Shown one piece after another: positions 1 to 6,409 of a stretch of DNA of 6,490 bases; positions within the stretch are counted from its first letter, which is position 1, and every line of letters starts with the position of its first letter. This DNA comes from Mesorhizobium sp. (GTDB taxonomy: Bacteria > Pseudomonadota > Alphaproteobacteria > Rhizobiales > Rhizobiaceae), in assembly GCA_030698645.1 (NCBI GenBank), contig JAUYMV010000380.1, positions 1 to 6,490 on the forward strand, given 5' to 3'. The notes under the pieces were generated by a model. That model saw nothing but the letters and a program-made list of their open reading frames with translations, did not search any database and had not been told where the DNA came from. A program made the translations under genes and the position numbers.

Positions 1-332
1 CGGAACGTCGCCTCGAAATCGTTCATGCGCGGCAGCGACCTGTCGAGCAGATCGACGATTCGAGCCTCGGCGTCGCGCGACGGTGACGACCAGTCGAGGA
101 TCGGACCCAGGGCTTCGTCGACTACCGCGTGCACGAGCGCGGCCTGACTCGGGAAATAGCGGTAGGCGGTGGCGCGCGACACGCCGGCCGTCTCGGCGAC
201 CTGGCTGACCGACGGGGCGATGCCGCCCTGCATCAGCTTCACCGCGGTTTCGAGCAGCAGCCGTCCGGTGCGCGCGCGCGGCCCGCGCGCCTCGGCGCCG
301 TCGAAATTCCGCTGTTGAAGTGAGACGTCCAT
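1..332 (-). CDS. TetR-family transcriptional repressor, N-terminal part (runs off left edge)
   Basis: Reading the minus strand from an ATG at 332-330 gives 110 codons that stay open to the window edge, so the C-terminal ligand-binding domain is missing. After a basic, disordered leader of about 20 residues comes a typical TetR DNA-binding domain. It has a first helix around residues 22-36 (GRLLLETAVKLM), then the helix-turn-helix around residues 41-60 with SVSQVAETAGVSRATAYRYF, the family signature ending in the Y-R-Y-F recognition helix. TetR proteins are cytoplasmic dimers that leave their operator when a small ligand binds; the ligand here cannot be inferred. The gene is divergent from the UPF0261/TIM-barrel pair and its start codon lies inside a dyad operator candidate, which suggests autorepression plus control of that pair. 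No good Shine-Dalgarno precedes the ATG, and the predicted transcription start falls on it, so the message may be leaderless. Confidence 0.93.
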   Translation of the reverse strand, partial: MDVSLQQRNFDGAEARGPRARTGRLLLETAVKLMQGGIAPSVSQVAETAGVSRATAYRYFPSQAALVHAVVDEALGPILDWSSPSRDAEARIVDLLDRSLPRMNDFEATF

Positions 333-343
333 ATCAATATGAT
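315..343 (+). promoter_or_regulatory. Candidate promoter of the UPF0261/TIM-barrel operon
   Basis: A -35 box TTGAAG (315-320; 4 of 6 matches) and a -10 box TATGAT (338-343; 5 of 6 matches) are separated by exactly 17 bases, the ideal sigma-70-type spacing. Transcription would start near 350, leaving a leader of about 64 bases before the ATG at 414. The -35 box lies inside the tetR coding region. The whole spacer and the -10 box are covered by the inverted repeat at 321-355, so a bound dimer would block polymerase. Confidence 0.55.
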
Positions 344-355
344 ACCTGTGTCTCA
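321..355. promoter_or_regulatory. Nested inverted repeat, candidate TetR operator
   Basis: Two pairs of arms share one centre at base 338. The outer arms are TGAGAC (321-326) and GTCTCA (350-355); the inner arms are TATCA (332-336) and TGATA (340-344). Eleven of the seventeen symmetric base pairs match. The repeat covers the -10 boxes of both divergent promoters and the tetR start codon, as expected of a site that represses both genes. That the TetR protein encoded next door binds here is inference from position and symmetry. Only one set of arms may be the real contact site. Confidence 0.55.
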
Positions 356-366
356 TAAATTCGCAA
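339..366 (-). promoter_or_regulatory. Candidate promoter of the tetR gene
   Basis: On the minus strand a -35 box TTGCGA (366-361; 4 of 6 matches to TTGACA) is followed after 16 bases by a -10 box TATCAT (344-339; 5 of 6 matches to TATAAT). Transcription would start about 7 bases further on, at 332 or 333, which is the first base of the tetR ATG or the base before it. The -10 box almost coincides with the -10 box of the opposite promoter. This rests on consensus matching only. Confidence 0.5.
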
Positions 367-413
367 CGGCTTTCTGGCCAGGCATGCGAACGCGTCCGCC
401 GGAGGGAGGCTGC

Positions 414-1616
414 ATGAAACGCATCTATGTCGTCGGCACCGCGGACACCAAGGGCGCGGAGCTGGACTACCTCGCGCGACGGATCGGCGAAGCCGGAGCC
501 GCTGTGGTAATTGCCGATGTCGGCACCTCGGCGCATCGTTCGACGGCCGGGATAGATGCCACGGAAATCGCGGCGCACGGCTCCGCCGAAACGCGGCAGG
601 CGCTGGCATCGGGCGAGCGCGGCAGGGCCGTCGCCGCGATGGGCGAGGCTTTCGCGGCCTTCATCCGCACGCGCGACGACATTGCCGGCATCGTCGGCAT
701 CGGCGGCGGCGGCGGCACGTCCATCGTGACGGCCGGTATGCGCGAGCTGCCCATCGGCATTCCGAAGATCATGGTCTCGACGCTGGCGTCCGGCGACGTC
801 AGCGCCTTTGTCGGGGTCTCCGACATCGTCATGATGCCGTCGATCACGGACCTGGCCGGGTTGAACCGGATCAGCCGCGTCGTGCTCGGCCACGCCGCGC
901 AGGCGATCGCCGCCATGTCGCGCGACCAGGCTTCCGCCGGCGAGGCGGCCGACGCGCGGCCGGCCATCGGCCTCACCATGTTCGGCGTCACGACCCAATG
1001 CGTCACACAGATCACGGACGTGCTGCAGGCCGACTACGACTGCCTGGTCTTTCACGCCACGGGGACAGGCGGAAGGACAATGGAGAAGCTCGCCGGCAGC
1101 TTCATGCTAGCCGGCCTGATCGACATCACCACGACGGAAGTCTGCGACCTGCTGCTCGGCGGCGTCTTGCCGGCGGGCGCCGACCGGCTGGACGTCGTCG
1201 CGCAGACCCGGCTGCCCTATGTTGGCTCGGTCGGCGCACTCGACATGGTGAACTTCTGGGCGCCGGAGACGGTCCCGGCGCGCTATGCCGGCCGGCTGTT
1301 CCACAAGCACAATCCGAACGTCACCCTGATGCGCACCACGCCCGAGGAATGCGCGCTGATCGGCGCGTGGATCGGCGACAAGCTCGCCGGATGCGACGGA
1401 CCGGTGCGATTCCTCATCCCCGAAAGAGGGGTCTCGGCGCTCGACATCGAGGGCGCCGCCTTCTTCGACCCGATCGCAGACGCAGCGCTCTTCGACGCCA
1501 TCGAGCGGCACGGCAATTTTGGCGGAAGCCGCCGCCTGATCCGCCTGCCGCTGCACATCAATGACGCCGCCTTCGCGGCGGCCGCCGTGGCGGCGTTCCG
1601 CGACATCGCCAACTGA
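414..1616 (+). CDS. Tm-1-like ATP-binding domain protein (UPF0261 family)
   Basis: This 400-residue protein belongs to the UPF0261 family, related to the N-terminal half of tomato Tm-1, which binds ATP and blocks tobamovirus replication proteins. The bacterial role is unknown; it is likely a cytoplasmic nucleotide-binding protein or enzyme. Seen in the sequence: a Rossmann-like N-terminus with GTADTKG (residues 8-14), a glycine-rich loop of five glycines followed by T-S (residues 97-103), the block [18 protein letters not shown], and in the C-terminal half [12 protein letters not shown] (about 213-224), a likely second nucleotide or phosphate loop, then [14 protein letters not shown]. The length is normal for the family. 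The reading frame is open from 339, but the ATG at 414 is preferred because a strong Shine-Dalgarno (GGAGGGAGG, 401-409) precedes it and homology-like sequence begins there. It is followed after 10 bases by its TIM-barrel partner. Divergent tetR and the dyad at 321-355 suggest repression. Confidence 0.93.
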   Translation: MKRIYVVGTADTKGAELDYLARRIGEAGAAVVIADVGTSAHRSTAGIDATEIAAHGSAETRQALASGERGRAVAAMGEAFAAFIRTRDDIAGIVGIGGGGGTSIVTAGMRELPIGIPKIMVSTLASGDVSAFVGVSDIVMMPSITDLAGLNRISRVVLGHAAQAIAAMSRDQASAGEAADARPAIGLTMFGVTTQCVTQITDVLQADYDCLVFHATGTGGRTMEKLAGSFMLAGLIDITTTEVCDLLLGGVLPAGADRLDVVAQTRLPYVGSVGALDMVNFWAPETVPARYAGRLFHKHNPNVTLMRTTPEECALIGAWIGDKLAGCDGPVRFLIPERGVSALDIEGAAFFDPIADAALFDAIERHGNFGGSRRLIRLPLHINDAAFAAAAVAAFRDIAN

Positions 1617-1626
1617 GGAGACCGCC

Positions 1627-2457
1627 ATGCCCGCCATCCCGCGCCAGACAATTCTCGACAGGCTGAACGACATGGTGCGCCGGCGCGTGCCGATCGTCGG
1701 CGGCGGCGCCGGCACCGGGCTCTCCGCCAAGGGCGAGGAGGCGGGCGGCATCGACCTCATCATCATCTACAATTCCGGCCGCTACCGCATGGCCGGGCGC
1801 GGCTCGGCGGCGGGTCTGCTCGCCTATGGCAATGCCAACGAGATCGTCAGGGAGATGGCCGTCGAGGTTCTGCCGGTCGTCCGGCACACGCCGGTGCTGG
1901 CCGGCGTCAACGGAACCGATCCCTTCATCCTCATGCCGCAGTTCCTGGCCGAGCTGAAGTCGATGGGCTTTTCCGGTGTGCAGAACTTCCCGACGGTCGG
2001 ATTGTTCGACGGCGCGATGCGGCAGAGCTTCGAGGAAACCGGGATGGGCTACGGCCTGGAAGTCGAGATGATCGCCGAGGCGCACAAGATCGACCTGCTG
2101 ACCACGCCCTATGTGTTCAATCCGGACGAGGCGCGCGCCATGACGGCGGCCGGCGCCGACATCATCGTCGCCCATATGGGCGTCACGACGGGCGGCTCGA
2201 TCGGCGCCACCTCCTCGAAGACGCTCGATTCCTGCATCGTCGAGATCGACGCCATCGCCGCGGCCGCCATGGCGGTGCGGGCGGATGTGATCGTCCTGTG
2301 CCATGGCGGGCCGATCGCGATGCCGGACGACGCCGAATACGTGCTGAAGCGGGCGCGGAACTGCCATGGCTTCTACGGCGCCAGTTCGATGGAGCGGCTG
2401 CCGGTCGAAACCGCCCTGAAGCAGCAGACGGAACGCTTCAAGTCGATCTCCTTCTGA
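1627..2457 (+). CDS. TIM-barrel protein of the phosphoenolpyruvate hydrolase-like family
   Basis: This 276-residue protein matches the TIM-barrel family labelled 'phosphoenolpyruvate hydrolase', which corresponds to the C-terminal half of plant Tm-1. It should be a soluble (beta/alpha)8 enzyme, but its true substrate is uncertain and the family name should not be read as a proven activity. Visible blocks are [20 protein letters not shown] (residues 22-41), [16 protein letters not shown] (45-60), [10 protein letters not shown] (91-100), [10 protein letters not shown] (120-129), and later [16 protein letters not shown] and CHGGP, which resemble strand-end catalytic and phosphate-binding loops. 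The ATG at 1627 is chosen because GAGGAG (1615-1620), overlapping the upstream TGA stop, is a good Shine-Dalgarno. The 10-base gap implies co-transcription and probably a shared pathway or complex with the UPF0261 protein. The length is ordinary and no residues appear to be missing. Confidence 0.9.
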   Translation: MPAIPRQTILDRLNDMVRRRVPIVGGGAGTGLSAKGEEAGGIDLIIIYNSGRYRMAGRGSAAGLLAYGNANEIVREMAVEVLPVVRHTPVLAGVNGTDPFILMPQFLAELKSMGFSGVQNFPTVGLFDGAMRQSFEETGMGYGLEVEMIAEAHKIDLLTTPYVFNPDEARAMTAAGADIIVAHMGVTTGGSIGATSSKTLDSCIVEIDAIAAAAMAVRADVIVLCHGGPIAMPDDAEYVLKRARNCHGFYGASSMERLPVETALKQQTERFKSISF

Positions 2458-2502
2458 GCCTCCAACCCGACCCGGAGCCGGTTGCCCGGCCGTCCCTAAT
2501 GT

Positions 2503-2518
2503 TTCCGCAATTGCGGAA
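2503..2518. promoter_or_regulatory. Perfect 16-bp palindrome, candidate operator
   Basis: TTCCGCAATTGCGGAA is a perfect inverted repeat with no central spacer, lying in the 146-base gap upstream of the hydrolase gene. With no loop and no T-run it is a poor terminator and more likely a binding site for a dimeric regulator. TTCCGC/GCGGAA half-sites are reminiscent of some IclR-type operators, but no such regulator is encoded in the window, so the assignment is tentative. Confidence 0.45.
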
Positions 2519-2523
2519 TCATG

Positions 2524-2536
2524 TGACCCTGGGTCA
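2524..2536. promoter_or_regulatory. Perfect inverted repeat TGACCC-T-GGGTCA, candidate operator
   Basis: Two 6-base arms flank one central T. The repeat starts 5 bases after the end of the 16-bp palindrome, and the two centres are about 19.5 bp apart, roughly two helical turns. It sits just upstream of the proposed hydrolase promoter. Binding by a regulator is inferred only from symmetry and position. Confidence 0.35.
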
Positions 2537-2541
2537 TCGGC

Positions 2542-2569
2542 TTGTTATGCAGGTGCGTTGAGATAGATT
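2542..2569 (+). promoter_or_regulatory. Weak candidate promoter of the hydrolase gene
   Basis: TTGTTA (2542-2547; 4 of 6 matches) and TAGATT (2564-2569; 4 of 6 matches) are 16 bases apart, placing a transcription start near 2576 and a short leader before the ATG at 2604. Both boxes are imperfect. A weak promoter with dyads upstream would suit an activated gene, but this is speculative. Confidence 0.3.
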
Positions 2570-2603
2570 TCGGCGGATTTGTAGCGGGTGGAGCTAGGCT
2601 GAC

Positions 2604-4391
2604 ATGCAGATGACTGGGCTGGCGCGGCGTTTCGGTTGCGCTTCCGCGCGCGGGCTGACAATCGGGCTGGCCGCCGCGTTTCTCGCCTGCGCCGCCGGAC
2701 CCGCCCTGGCTTTCGATCCCCTGCTCGACATTCGGGTCAACGACGCGTTGCAGCGCGGCGACCGCGATGCCGCGCTCGCGACGCTCGACGTGGCGCTCGC
2801 GGGAGAAACCGATCCGGCCGTCGTCGAGGACATCCTGGCGCGCCGCGCCGCGCTGCTCTCGGAAGCCGGCCGCGCGTTGGAGGCGGGCGAAGCCTATGCC
2901 AGGCTCGCCGGGGCGATCGCCGAGCGCGCGCAGGACAAGGCGCCGGAACTCATCCCGGTCTGGGACAAGGCCGCCATCGAATACGAAAAGGCCGGCGCCG
3001 TCGACCTGGCCGTCGACGCCAATGTCAGGGCGCTGGACATCGTCGGATCCGCCAACCTGTCCGACGGAACAGAAACCATCGCCCGCCGGCTGGAGGCCCT
3101 TGTCGACAGGATAACCGACGATGCGGTCGGGGAACGCGCGCTCGATGCGCTCGACGCCTATGCCGCCCTGCGGCAAGCGCAGGCGGAGCTGGCGAGCGGC
3201 GTCGACACGCGCGACCTCAGCGACCCCGACAAGGGCTACAAGGAGGTCAAGATCTACTACGCCACCGATCGGGAGCGCAGCGGCAGCGAACTCCCTGTCG
3301 ATTTCTACACCGGCAGGCGCGGCAAGCTCGAGCTTGGCACGGCCACGGTCAGCATCCCGCTCGGCCACCGGCCCGGGCAGATCGAGGCGCCGTCGATCTG
3401 GAGCTTCGACTTCCGACCCGACCCCCAGCGCCACATCGTGCTGGCAAAGGTCACGCCGCAGGCCGACGAGGCGGTGTTCGCGGAGATGCGCGAACAGATG
3501 GCCGGGACCGAGGGAAAGGAGGCCTTCGTCTTCGTGCACGGTTTCAACGTGCCGTTCCACGAAGCCGCGATGCGCACCGCGCAGATGGCCTACGACATGA
3601 ACTTCGAGGGTCTGCCGATCCTGTTCTCCTGGCCGTCGCGGGCATCGGTGCTGAGCTATATCGCCGATACCGCGGTGGTGAACCTCAGCGGCAGGCGGCT
3701 CAGCAAATTTCTCGAAGACGTCGTGGCAAAGTCCGGCGCGACGCGTATCCACCTGATCGCCCATTCGATGGGCAACCGGGCGCTGACAGACGCGCTGGAA
3801 CTCTTCGCGCTGCGCCACAAGGGAGAACCCGCCGCCTTCGACCAGGTCCTGTTCACGGCGCCCGATCTCGACGCCGGCCTGTTCGCCGAAATGATGCACA
3901 CCATCCGCCCGGCGGCGAACCGCATCACCCTCTATGCCTCGAACCGCGACTGGGCGCTTGCCGTGTCGCGGCAGATCCATGGCGACTCGCCGCGCGCCGG
4001 GCAGGGCGGCGAAGGCATCGTCAGGCTCGCCGAAGTCGACTCGATCGACATGACCTCGATCGGCGAAGACATGCTGGCGCACAGCTACTACGCCAACAAC
4101 CCGTCGGCGCTGACCGACATCCTGTCGCTGTTCTGGCGGGATGCGCCGCCCGAGCAGCGCTGCGGCATGACCAGGGAAGCCGGGGAAAAAGGCGACTACT
4201 GGTCCTATTCGCCAGAGCCTTGCGACGGCGCCGCGCTTCTCTCCACTTTGACGATCCTGCGCCGCGGCAGCGTCGCGACGGTATCCGAGGCGCGCATCTT
4301 CATGAACCGCTTCATCCTGTCGTCGGCAATCGATCCGACCGAGCGGGGCCGGCTGGAAAAGGCGCTCGGGCGCCTTTTCAGCGGCACTTAG
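2604..4391 (+). CDS. Exported alpha/beta hydrolase, DUF900 type, with helical N-terminal region
   Basis: The 595-residue product starts with a signal peptide: basic RR at 8-9, a hydrophobic core about 18-31, and a likely cut after ALA at 36. A less likely alternative is a weak lipobox ending at C29, giving a lipoprotein. Residues about 40-200 are helix-rich and alanine-rich and resemble tetratricopeptide-type helical pairs, though I could not assign a repeat. The catalytic domain begins at YYATDR (218-223), a DUF900 hallmark. It has the oxyanion strand FVHGFN (310-315), the nucleophile elbow AHSMGN with Ser388, a likely acidic residue in APDLD (Asp421 or Asp423) and a likely catalytic histidine at His493 in AHSYY. 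The substrate is unknown; an ester or lipid substrate in the periplasm is plausible. ATG 2604 is chosen over ATG 2610 because GGAG (2590-2593) is 10 bases upstream. It is a single gene converging on the GST, with a terminator-like hairpin inside its last codons. Confidence 0.9.
   Translation: MQMTGLARRFGCASARGLTIGLAAAFLACAAGPALAFDPLLDIRVNDALQRGDRDAALATLDVALAGETDPAVVEDILARRAALLSEAGRALEAGEAYARLAGAIAERAQDKAPELIPVWDKAAIEYEKAGAVDLAVDANVRALDIVGSANLSDGTETIARRLEALVDRITDDAVGERALDALDAYAALRQAQAELASGVDTRDLSDPDKGYKEVKIYYATDRERSGSELPVDFYTGRRGKLELGTATVSIPLGHRPGQIEAPSIWSFDFRPDPQRHIVLAKVTPQADEAVFAEMREQMAGTEGKEAFVFVHGFNVPFHEAAMRTAQMAYDMNFEGLPILFSWPSRASVLSYIADTAVVNLSGRRLSKFLEDVVAKSGATRIHLIAHSMGNRALTDALELFALRHKGEPAAFDQVLFTAPDLDAGLFAEMMHTIRPAANRITLYASNRDWALAVSRQIHGDSPRAGQGGEGIVRLAEVDSIDMTSIGEDMLAHSYYANNPSALTDILSLFWRDAPPEQRCGMTREAGEKGDYWSYSPEPCDGAALLSTLTILRRGSVATVSEARIFMNRFILSSAIDPTERGRLEKALGRLFSGT
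4356..4379. terminator. Bidirectional intrinsic-terminator hairpin inside the hydrolase 3' end
   Basis: GAAAAGGCGC (4356-4365), loop TCGG, and GCGCCTTTTC (4370-4379) form a perfect 10-bp stem whose GC core is flanked by an A-run on one side and a T-run on the other. In the minus direction it begins 16 bases beyond the GST stop codon, the classic position of a Rho-independent terminator. In the plus direction it ends 9 bases before the hydrolase stop codon, so termination there would remove the stop. The short T-run (four) makes it a moderate terminator. Confidence 0.55.
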
Positions 4392-4395
4392 GCGG

Positions 4396-5100
4396 TCAGG
4401 GCCGCGCCGGGATATCGAGACCCTTCACGGTGGCCGGACGGGCAAGCGCGCGCTCGAGCCAGGAACTGACGTTGGGCATGCCGGCCATGCCGACGTGCTC
4501 GCCCGCGTCGTAGAACACGGTCACCGCGCGCACCCAGCCGATCATCGAGATATCGGCGATCGTGTAGTCGTCGCCCATGATCCACTGCCGGCCCTCGAGC
4601 CGGGTCTCCAGTACGCCGAGCAGCCGCTTCGACTCGTTGACGTAGCGCTCGAGCGGACGCTTGTCCTCGATCTCCTTGCCGGCGAACTTCAGAAAGTAGC
4701 CCATCTGGCCGAACATCGGTCCGATACCGCCCATCTGGAAGAACACCCACTGGATCGTCTGGTAGCGCAGCGCCGGATCCGACGGGATGAGCTTGCCGGT
4801 CTTGTCGGCCAGATAGAGAAGGATCGCGCCGGACTCGAAAAGCGCGAATGGCTTTCCGCCCGGACCGTCGGGATCGATGATCGCCGGGATCTTGCCGTTC
4901 GGATTGAGCGAGAGAAATTCCGGGGTCCAGGTCTCGTTGTTCAGGATGTCGACCAGATGCGGCTCATAGGGAAGCCCGATTTCCTCCAGCGCGATCGATA
5001 CTTTCACACCGTTGGGCGTCGGGAAGGAATAGAGCTGCAGGACATCGGGATTCTTCGCCGGCCAACGCGTGGCGATCGGAAATGCGGACAGGCTGGACAT
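4396..5100 (-). CDS. Glutathione S-transferase, nu-class (YfcG/Ure2p-like)
   Basis: This 234-residue cytosolic enzyme should bind glutathione and act as a transferase or disulfide-bond reductase. Its sequence closely follows the E. coli YfcG pattern. The thioredoxin-fold half contains LYSFPTPNG (residues 23-31), whose Thr28 and Asn30 match the glutathione-contacting Thr and Asn of nu-class enzymes in place of a catalytic Tyr, Ser or Cys. It continues with NPNGKIPAI (66-74, cis-Pro72) and FESGAILLYLA with Glu89-Ser90 for the gamma-glutamyl group. The helical half has QWVFFQMGGIGPMFGQ and the folding motif DYTIADISMIGWV. About 20 extra N-terminal residues precede the fold compared with YfcG. 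The ATG at 5100 has a good Shine-Dalgarno (GGAG, 5112-5109) 8 bases upstream. It is transcribed alone, divergent from ureD and convergent with the hydrolase 4 bases away. The substrate is not indicated. Confidence 0.95.
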   Translation of the reverse strand: MSSLSAFPIATRWPAKNPDVLQLYSFPTPNGVKVSIALEEIGLPYEPHLVDILNNETWTPEFLSLNPNGKIPAIIDPDGPGGKPFALFESGAILLYLADKTGKLIPSDPALRYQTIQWVFFQMGGIGPMFGQMGYFLKFAGKEIEDKRPLERYVNESKRLLGVLETRLEGRQWIMGDDYTIADISMIGWVRAVTVFYDAGEHVGMAGMPNVSSWLERALARPATVKGLDIPARP

Positions 5101-5207
5101 CGGGCGGTCTCCGGGGAAGGTTGGCGAAACGTGTCCGCACTATCTGGGCACTCGGTAGCCGCATACAAGGCAAATGGGTTGCGACTTCGGTAGACGCACC
5201 GTAGCCT
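5101..5207. promoter_or_regulatory. Divergent GST/ureD control region
   Basis: This 107-base gap must hold the promoters of the GST gene (minus) and the urease operon (plus). The only plus-strand sigma-70-like pair I find is TTGCGA (5180-5185), 17 bases, TAGCCT (5203-5207 region), with a poor -10 box. On the minus strand a poor TTGTAT/GATAGT pair, 18 bases apart, lies in about 5140-5168. A TGG-N10-GC pattern at 5145-5159 recalls a sigma-54 site but lacks most consensus bases. No clear operator dyad was seen. Confidence 0.3.
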
Positions 5208-6089
5208 TTGAAGCATGAACCCATCCGGCGCACCCTCTTGAAGCTCGAGCGCATCGATCATCCGCTGGCAACCCAGCGCGTGAAGGGCGAGGGCAGGCTC
5301 GCTGTCGGCCTGGTCGAGGGCCGTACGCGCATCAGGGAACTCTACCAGCAGGGCGCGGCGAAGATCCGGCTTCCGGAAAAGACTACCGGACCACTCGAAG
5401 CCGTGCTGATCAACACGGCGGGCGGTATGACCGGCGGCGACCGGCTCGACTGGACGTTCTCGATCGGCGCCGGGTCGGCCGCGGTGTTCACCACCCAGGC
5501 CTGCGAGAAGATTTATCGGTCGTCGCATGGCGGCGCCGAGGTGCGCACGCGCATCTCGGTCGGAAGCGGCGGTCGGCTCGCCTGGCTGCCGCAGGAAACC
5601 ATCCTCTACGACCGTTCCGTGCTCGACCGGCGGCTCGACATCGACCTCGACGCGGACGCCACGGCGCTGATCGCCGAGGCGACGCTGTTCGGGCGCCGTT
5701 CGATGGGCGAAACGGTCGTCTCGTCGCGCTACCGGGATGCCTGGCGGGTGCGACGCGGGGGCCGGCTCGTGCATGCCGAGGCCATTGCCTTCACCGGCGA
5801 GGTCGCGGCGAAGCTCGAAACCGCCGCCGTTGCGGGCGGCGCGACGGCCATGGCGACGGTGCTGCTGATCGCTCCCGACGCCGAGATGCATCTCGACGCT
5901 GTCCGCAGACTGATCGGCGCGGCGGGCGCCGCGAGCGCATGGTCCGTATCGCGCGGGAACCGGGGCGGGACTGGCAAGCTTCTTGCGAGGCTTCTCGCAC
6001 AAGACGGCTACCAGTTGCGGCAGCGCCTCGTTCCAATTCTGGAACTGCTCAACGGGCGGGCAAGCCTGCCTAAAGTCTGGTCACTGTAG
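5208..6089 (+). CDS. ureD: Urease accessory protein UreD
   Basis: UreD (called UreH in some species) is a cytoplasmic chaperone that binds apo-urease and, with UreF and UreG, helps load the nickel centre. The frame gives up to 293 residues, normal for UreD. Family signatures are [13 protein letters not shown] (44-56), [14 protein letters not shown] (69-82), [11 protein letters not shown] (95-105) and [11 protein letters not shown] (127-137). Its position directly ahead of ureA is the usual alphaproteobacterial order. The start is odd. An in-frame TAG at 5202 limits the gene, and no ATG or GTG precedes the conserved region that begins near residue 23, apart from a GTG at residue 25 that would trim into it. 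The available starts are TTG at 5208 or TTG at 5238, neither with a clear Shine-Dalgarno; 5208 is reported as the longest. An out-of-frame ATG at 5215 opens an 8-codon reading frame whose TGA overlaps the TTG at 5238. ureA follows after 13 bases. Confidence 0.95.
   Translation: MKHEPIRRTLLKLERIDHPLATQRVKGEGRLAVGLVEGRTRIRELYQQGAAKIRLPEKTTGPLEAVLINTAGGMTGGDRLDWTFSIGAGSAAVFTTQACEKIYRSSHGGAEVRTRISVGSGGRLAWLPQETILYDRSVLDRRLDIDLDADATALIAEATLFGRRSMGETVVSSRYRDAWRVRRGGRLVHAEAIAFTGEVAAKLETAAVAGGATAMATVLLIAPDAEMHLDAVRRLIGAAGAASAWSVSRGNRGGTGKLLARLLAQDGYQLRQRLVPILELLNGRASLPKVWSL
5215..5241 (+). other. Possible 8-codon leader ORF overlapping the ureD start
   Basis: The ATG at 5215 reads MNPSGAPS and stops at TGA 5239-5241, which overlaps the in-frame ureD TTG at 5238-5240 as TTGA. 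Such an overlap would allow translational coupling. No strong Shine-Dalgarno precedes it. It could equally be chance, or the remnant of a one-base indel that separates the ureD ATG from its frame. Confidence 0.2.
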
Positions 6090-6102
6090 TGCGGGGAGAG
6101 GC

Positions 6103-6405
6103 ATGAATCTGACGCCGAGGGAGAAGGACAAGCTCTTGATCGCGATGGCCGCGATCGTGGCGCGCAAGCGGCTCGACCGCGGCGTCAAGCTGAACCATCC
6201 GGAAGCCATCGCGCTGATCAGCGACTTCGTCGTCGAAGGCGCGCGCGACGGACGCTCGGTCGCCGACCTGATGTCGGCCGGCGCGCATGTCATCACCCGG
6301 GCGCAGGTGATGGAGGGCGTGCCTGAGATGATCCACGACATCCAGGTCGAGGCGACCTTCCCGGACGGGACGAAGCTCGTCACCGTGCATGAGCCGATCC
6401 GGTAG
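6103..6405 (+). CDS. ureA: Urease subunit gamma UreA
   Basis: The product is the 100-residue gamma subunit of urease, which packs against UreB and UreC in the cytoplasmic (UreABC)3 enzyme that hydrolyses urea to ammonia and carbamate. The length is exactly that of the family. The N-terminus [17 protein letters not shown], the helix containing [20 protein letters not shown], and the C-terminal [23 protein letters not shown] are canonical. The gamma subunit carries no nickel ligands. The ATG at 6103 is chosen over upstream in-frame starts because a purine-rich GGGGAGAGG (6093-6101) lies just before it and homology begins at this Met; the longer frame would overlap ureD. It is separated from ureD by 13 bases and from the next gene by 4, so all three are probably co-transcribed. 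The sequence looks intact. Confidence 0.98.
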   Translation: MNLTPREKDKLLIAMAAIVARKRLDRGVKLNHPEAIALISDFVVEGARDGRSVADLMSAGAHVITRAQVMEGVPEMIHDIQVEATFPDGTKLVTVHEPIR

Positions 6406-6409
6406 CGCC

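Noticed and set aside
339..413. Upstream in-frame start (ATG 339) for the UPF0261 protein, adding 25 residues
   Set aside because: ATG 339 would lie upstream of the predicted transcription start and inside the -10/operator region, whereas ATG 414 has a strong Shine-Dalgarno and begins the conserved fold.
2477..2490. Hairpin GCCGG-TTGC-CCGGC after the TIM-barrel gene as a terminator
   Set aside because: The stem is only 5 bp and no T-run follows it. It is too weak to call, although a terminator would be expected near here.
2499..2561. A 20-residue mini-ORF between the TIM-barrel gene and the hydrolase gene
   Set aside because: It has no Shine-Dalgarno and its codons are simply the two palindromes read through, so the regulatory-site reading is more economical.
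2496..4082. A 528-residue minus-strand open frame antisense to the hydrolase
   Set aside because: Its composition (Arg, Gly, Val, Asp, His runs) is that of an antisense shadow in high-GC DNA, with no family motif and no ribosome-binding site.
2636..4513. A 625-residue plus-strand open frame longer than the hydrolase it overlaps
   Set aside because: It is extremely Arg-, Gly- and Ala-rich with no recognisable motif, and it overlaps a frame with a clear signal peptide and catalytic triad. It is a high-GC shadow frame.
5145..5159. Sigma-54-like TGG-N10-GC element upstream of ureD
   Set aside because: Urease is often nitrogen-regulated, so this was tempting, but beyond the GG and GC only a few consensus bases match, and such a pattern is common by chance in high-GC DNA.
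5004..6002. A 332-residue minus-strand open frame across ureD
   Set aside because: It is antisense to an unmistakable ureD and overlaps the start of the GST gene. The low-complexity product indicates a shadow frame.
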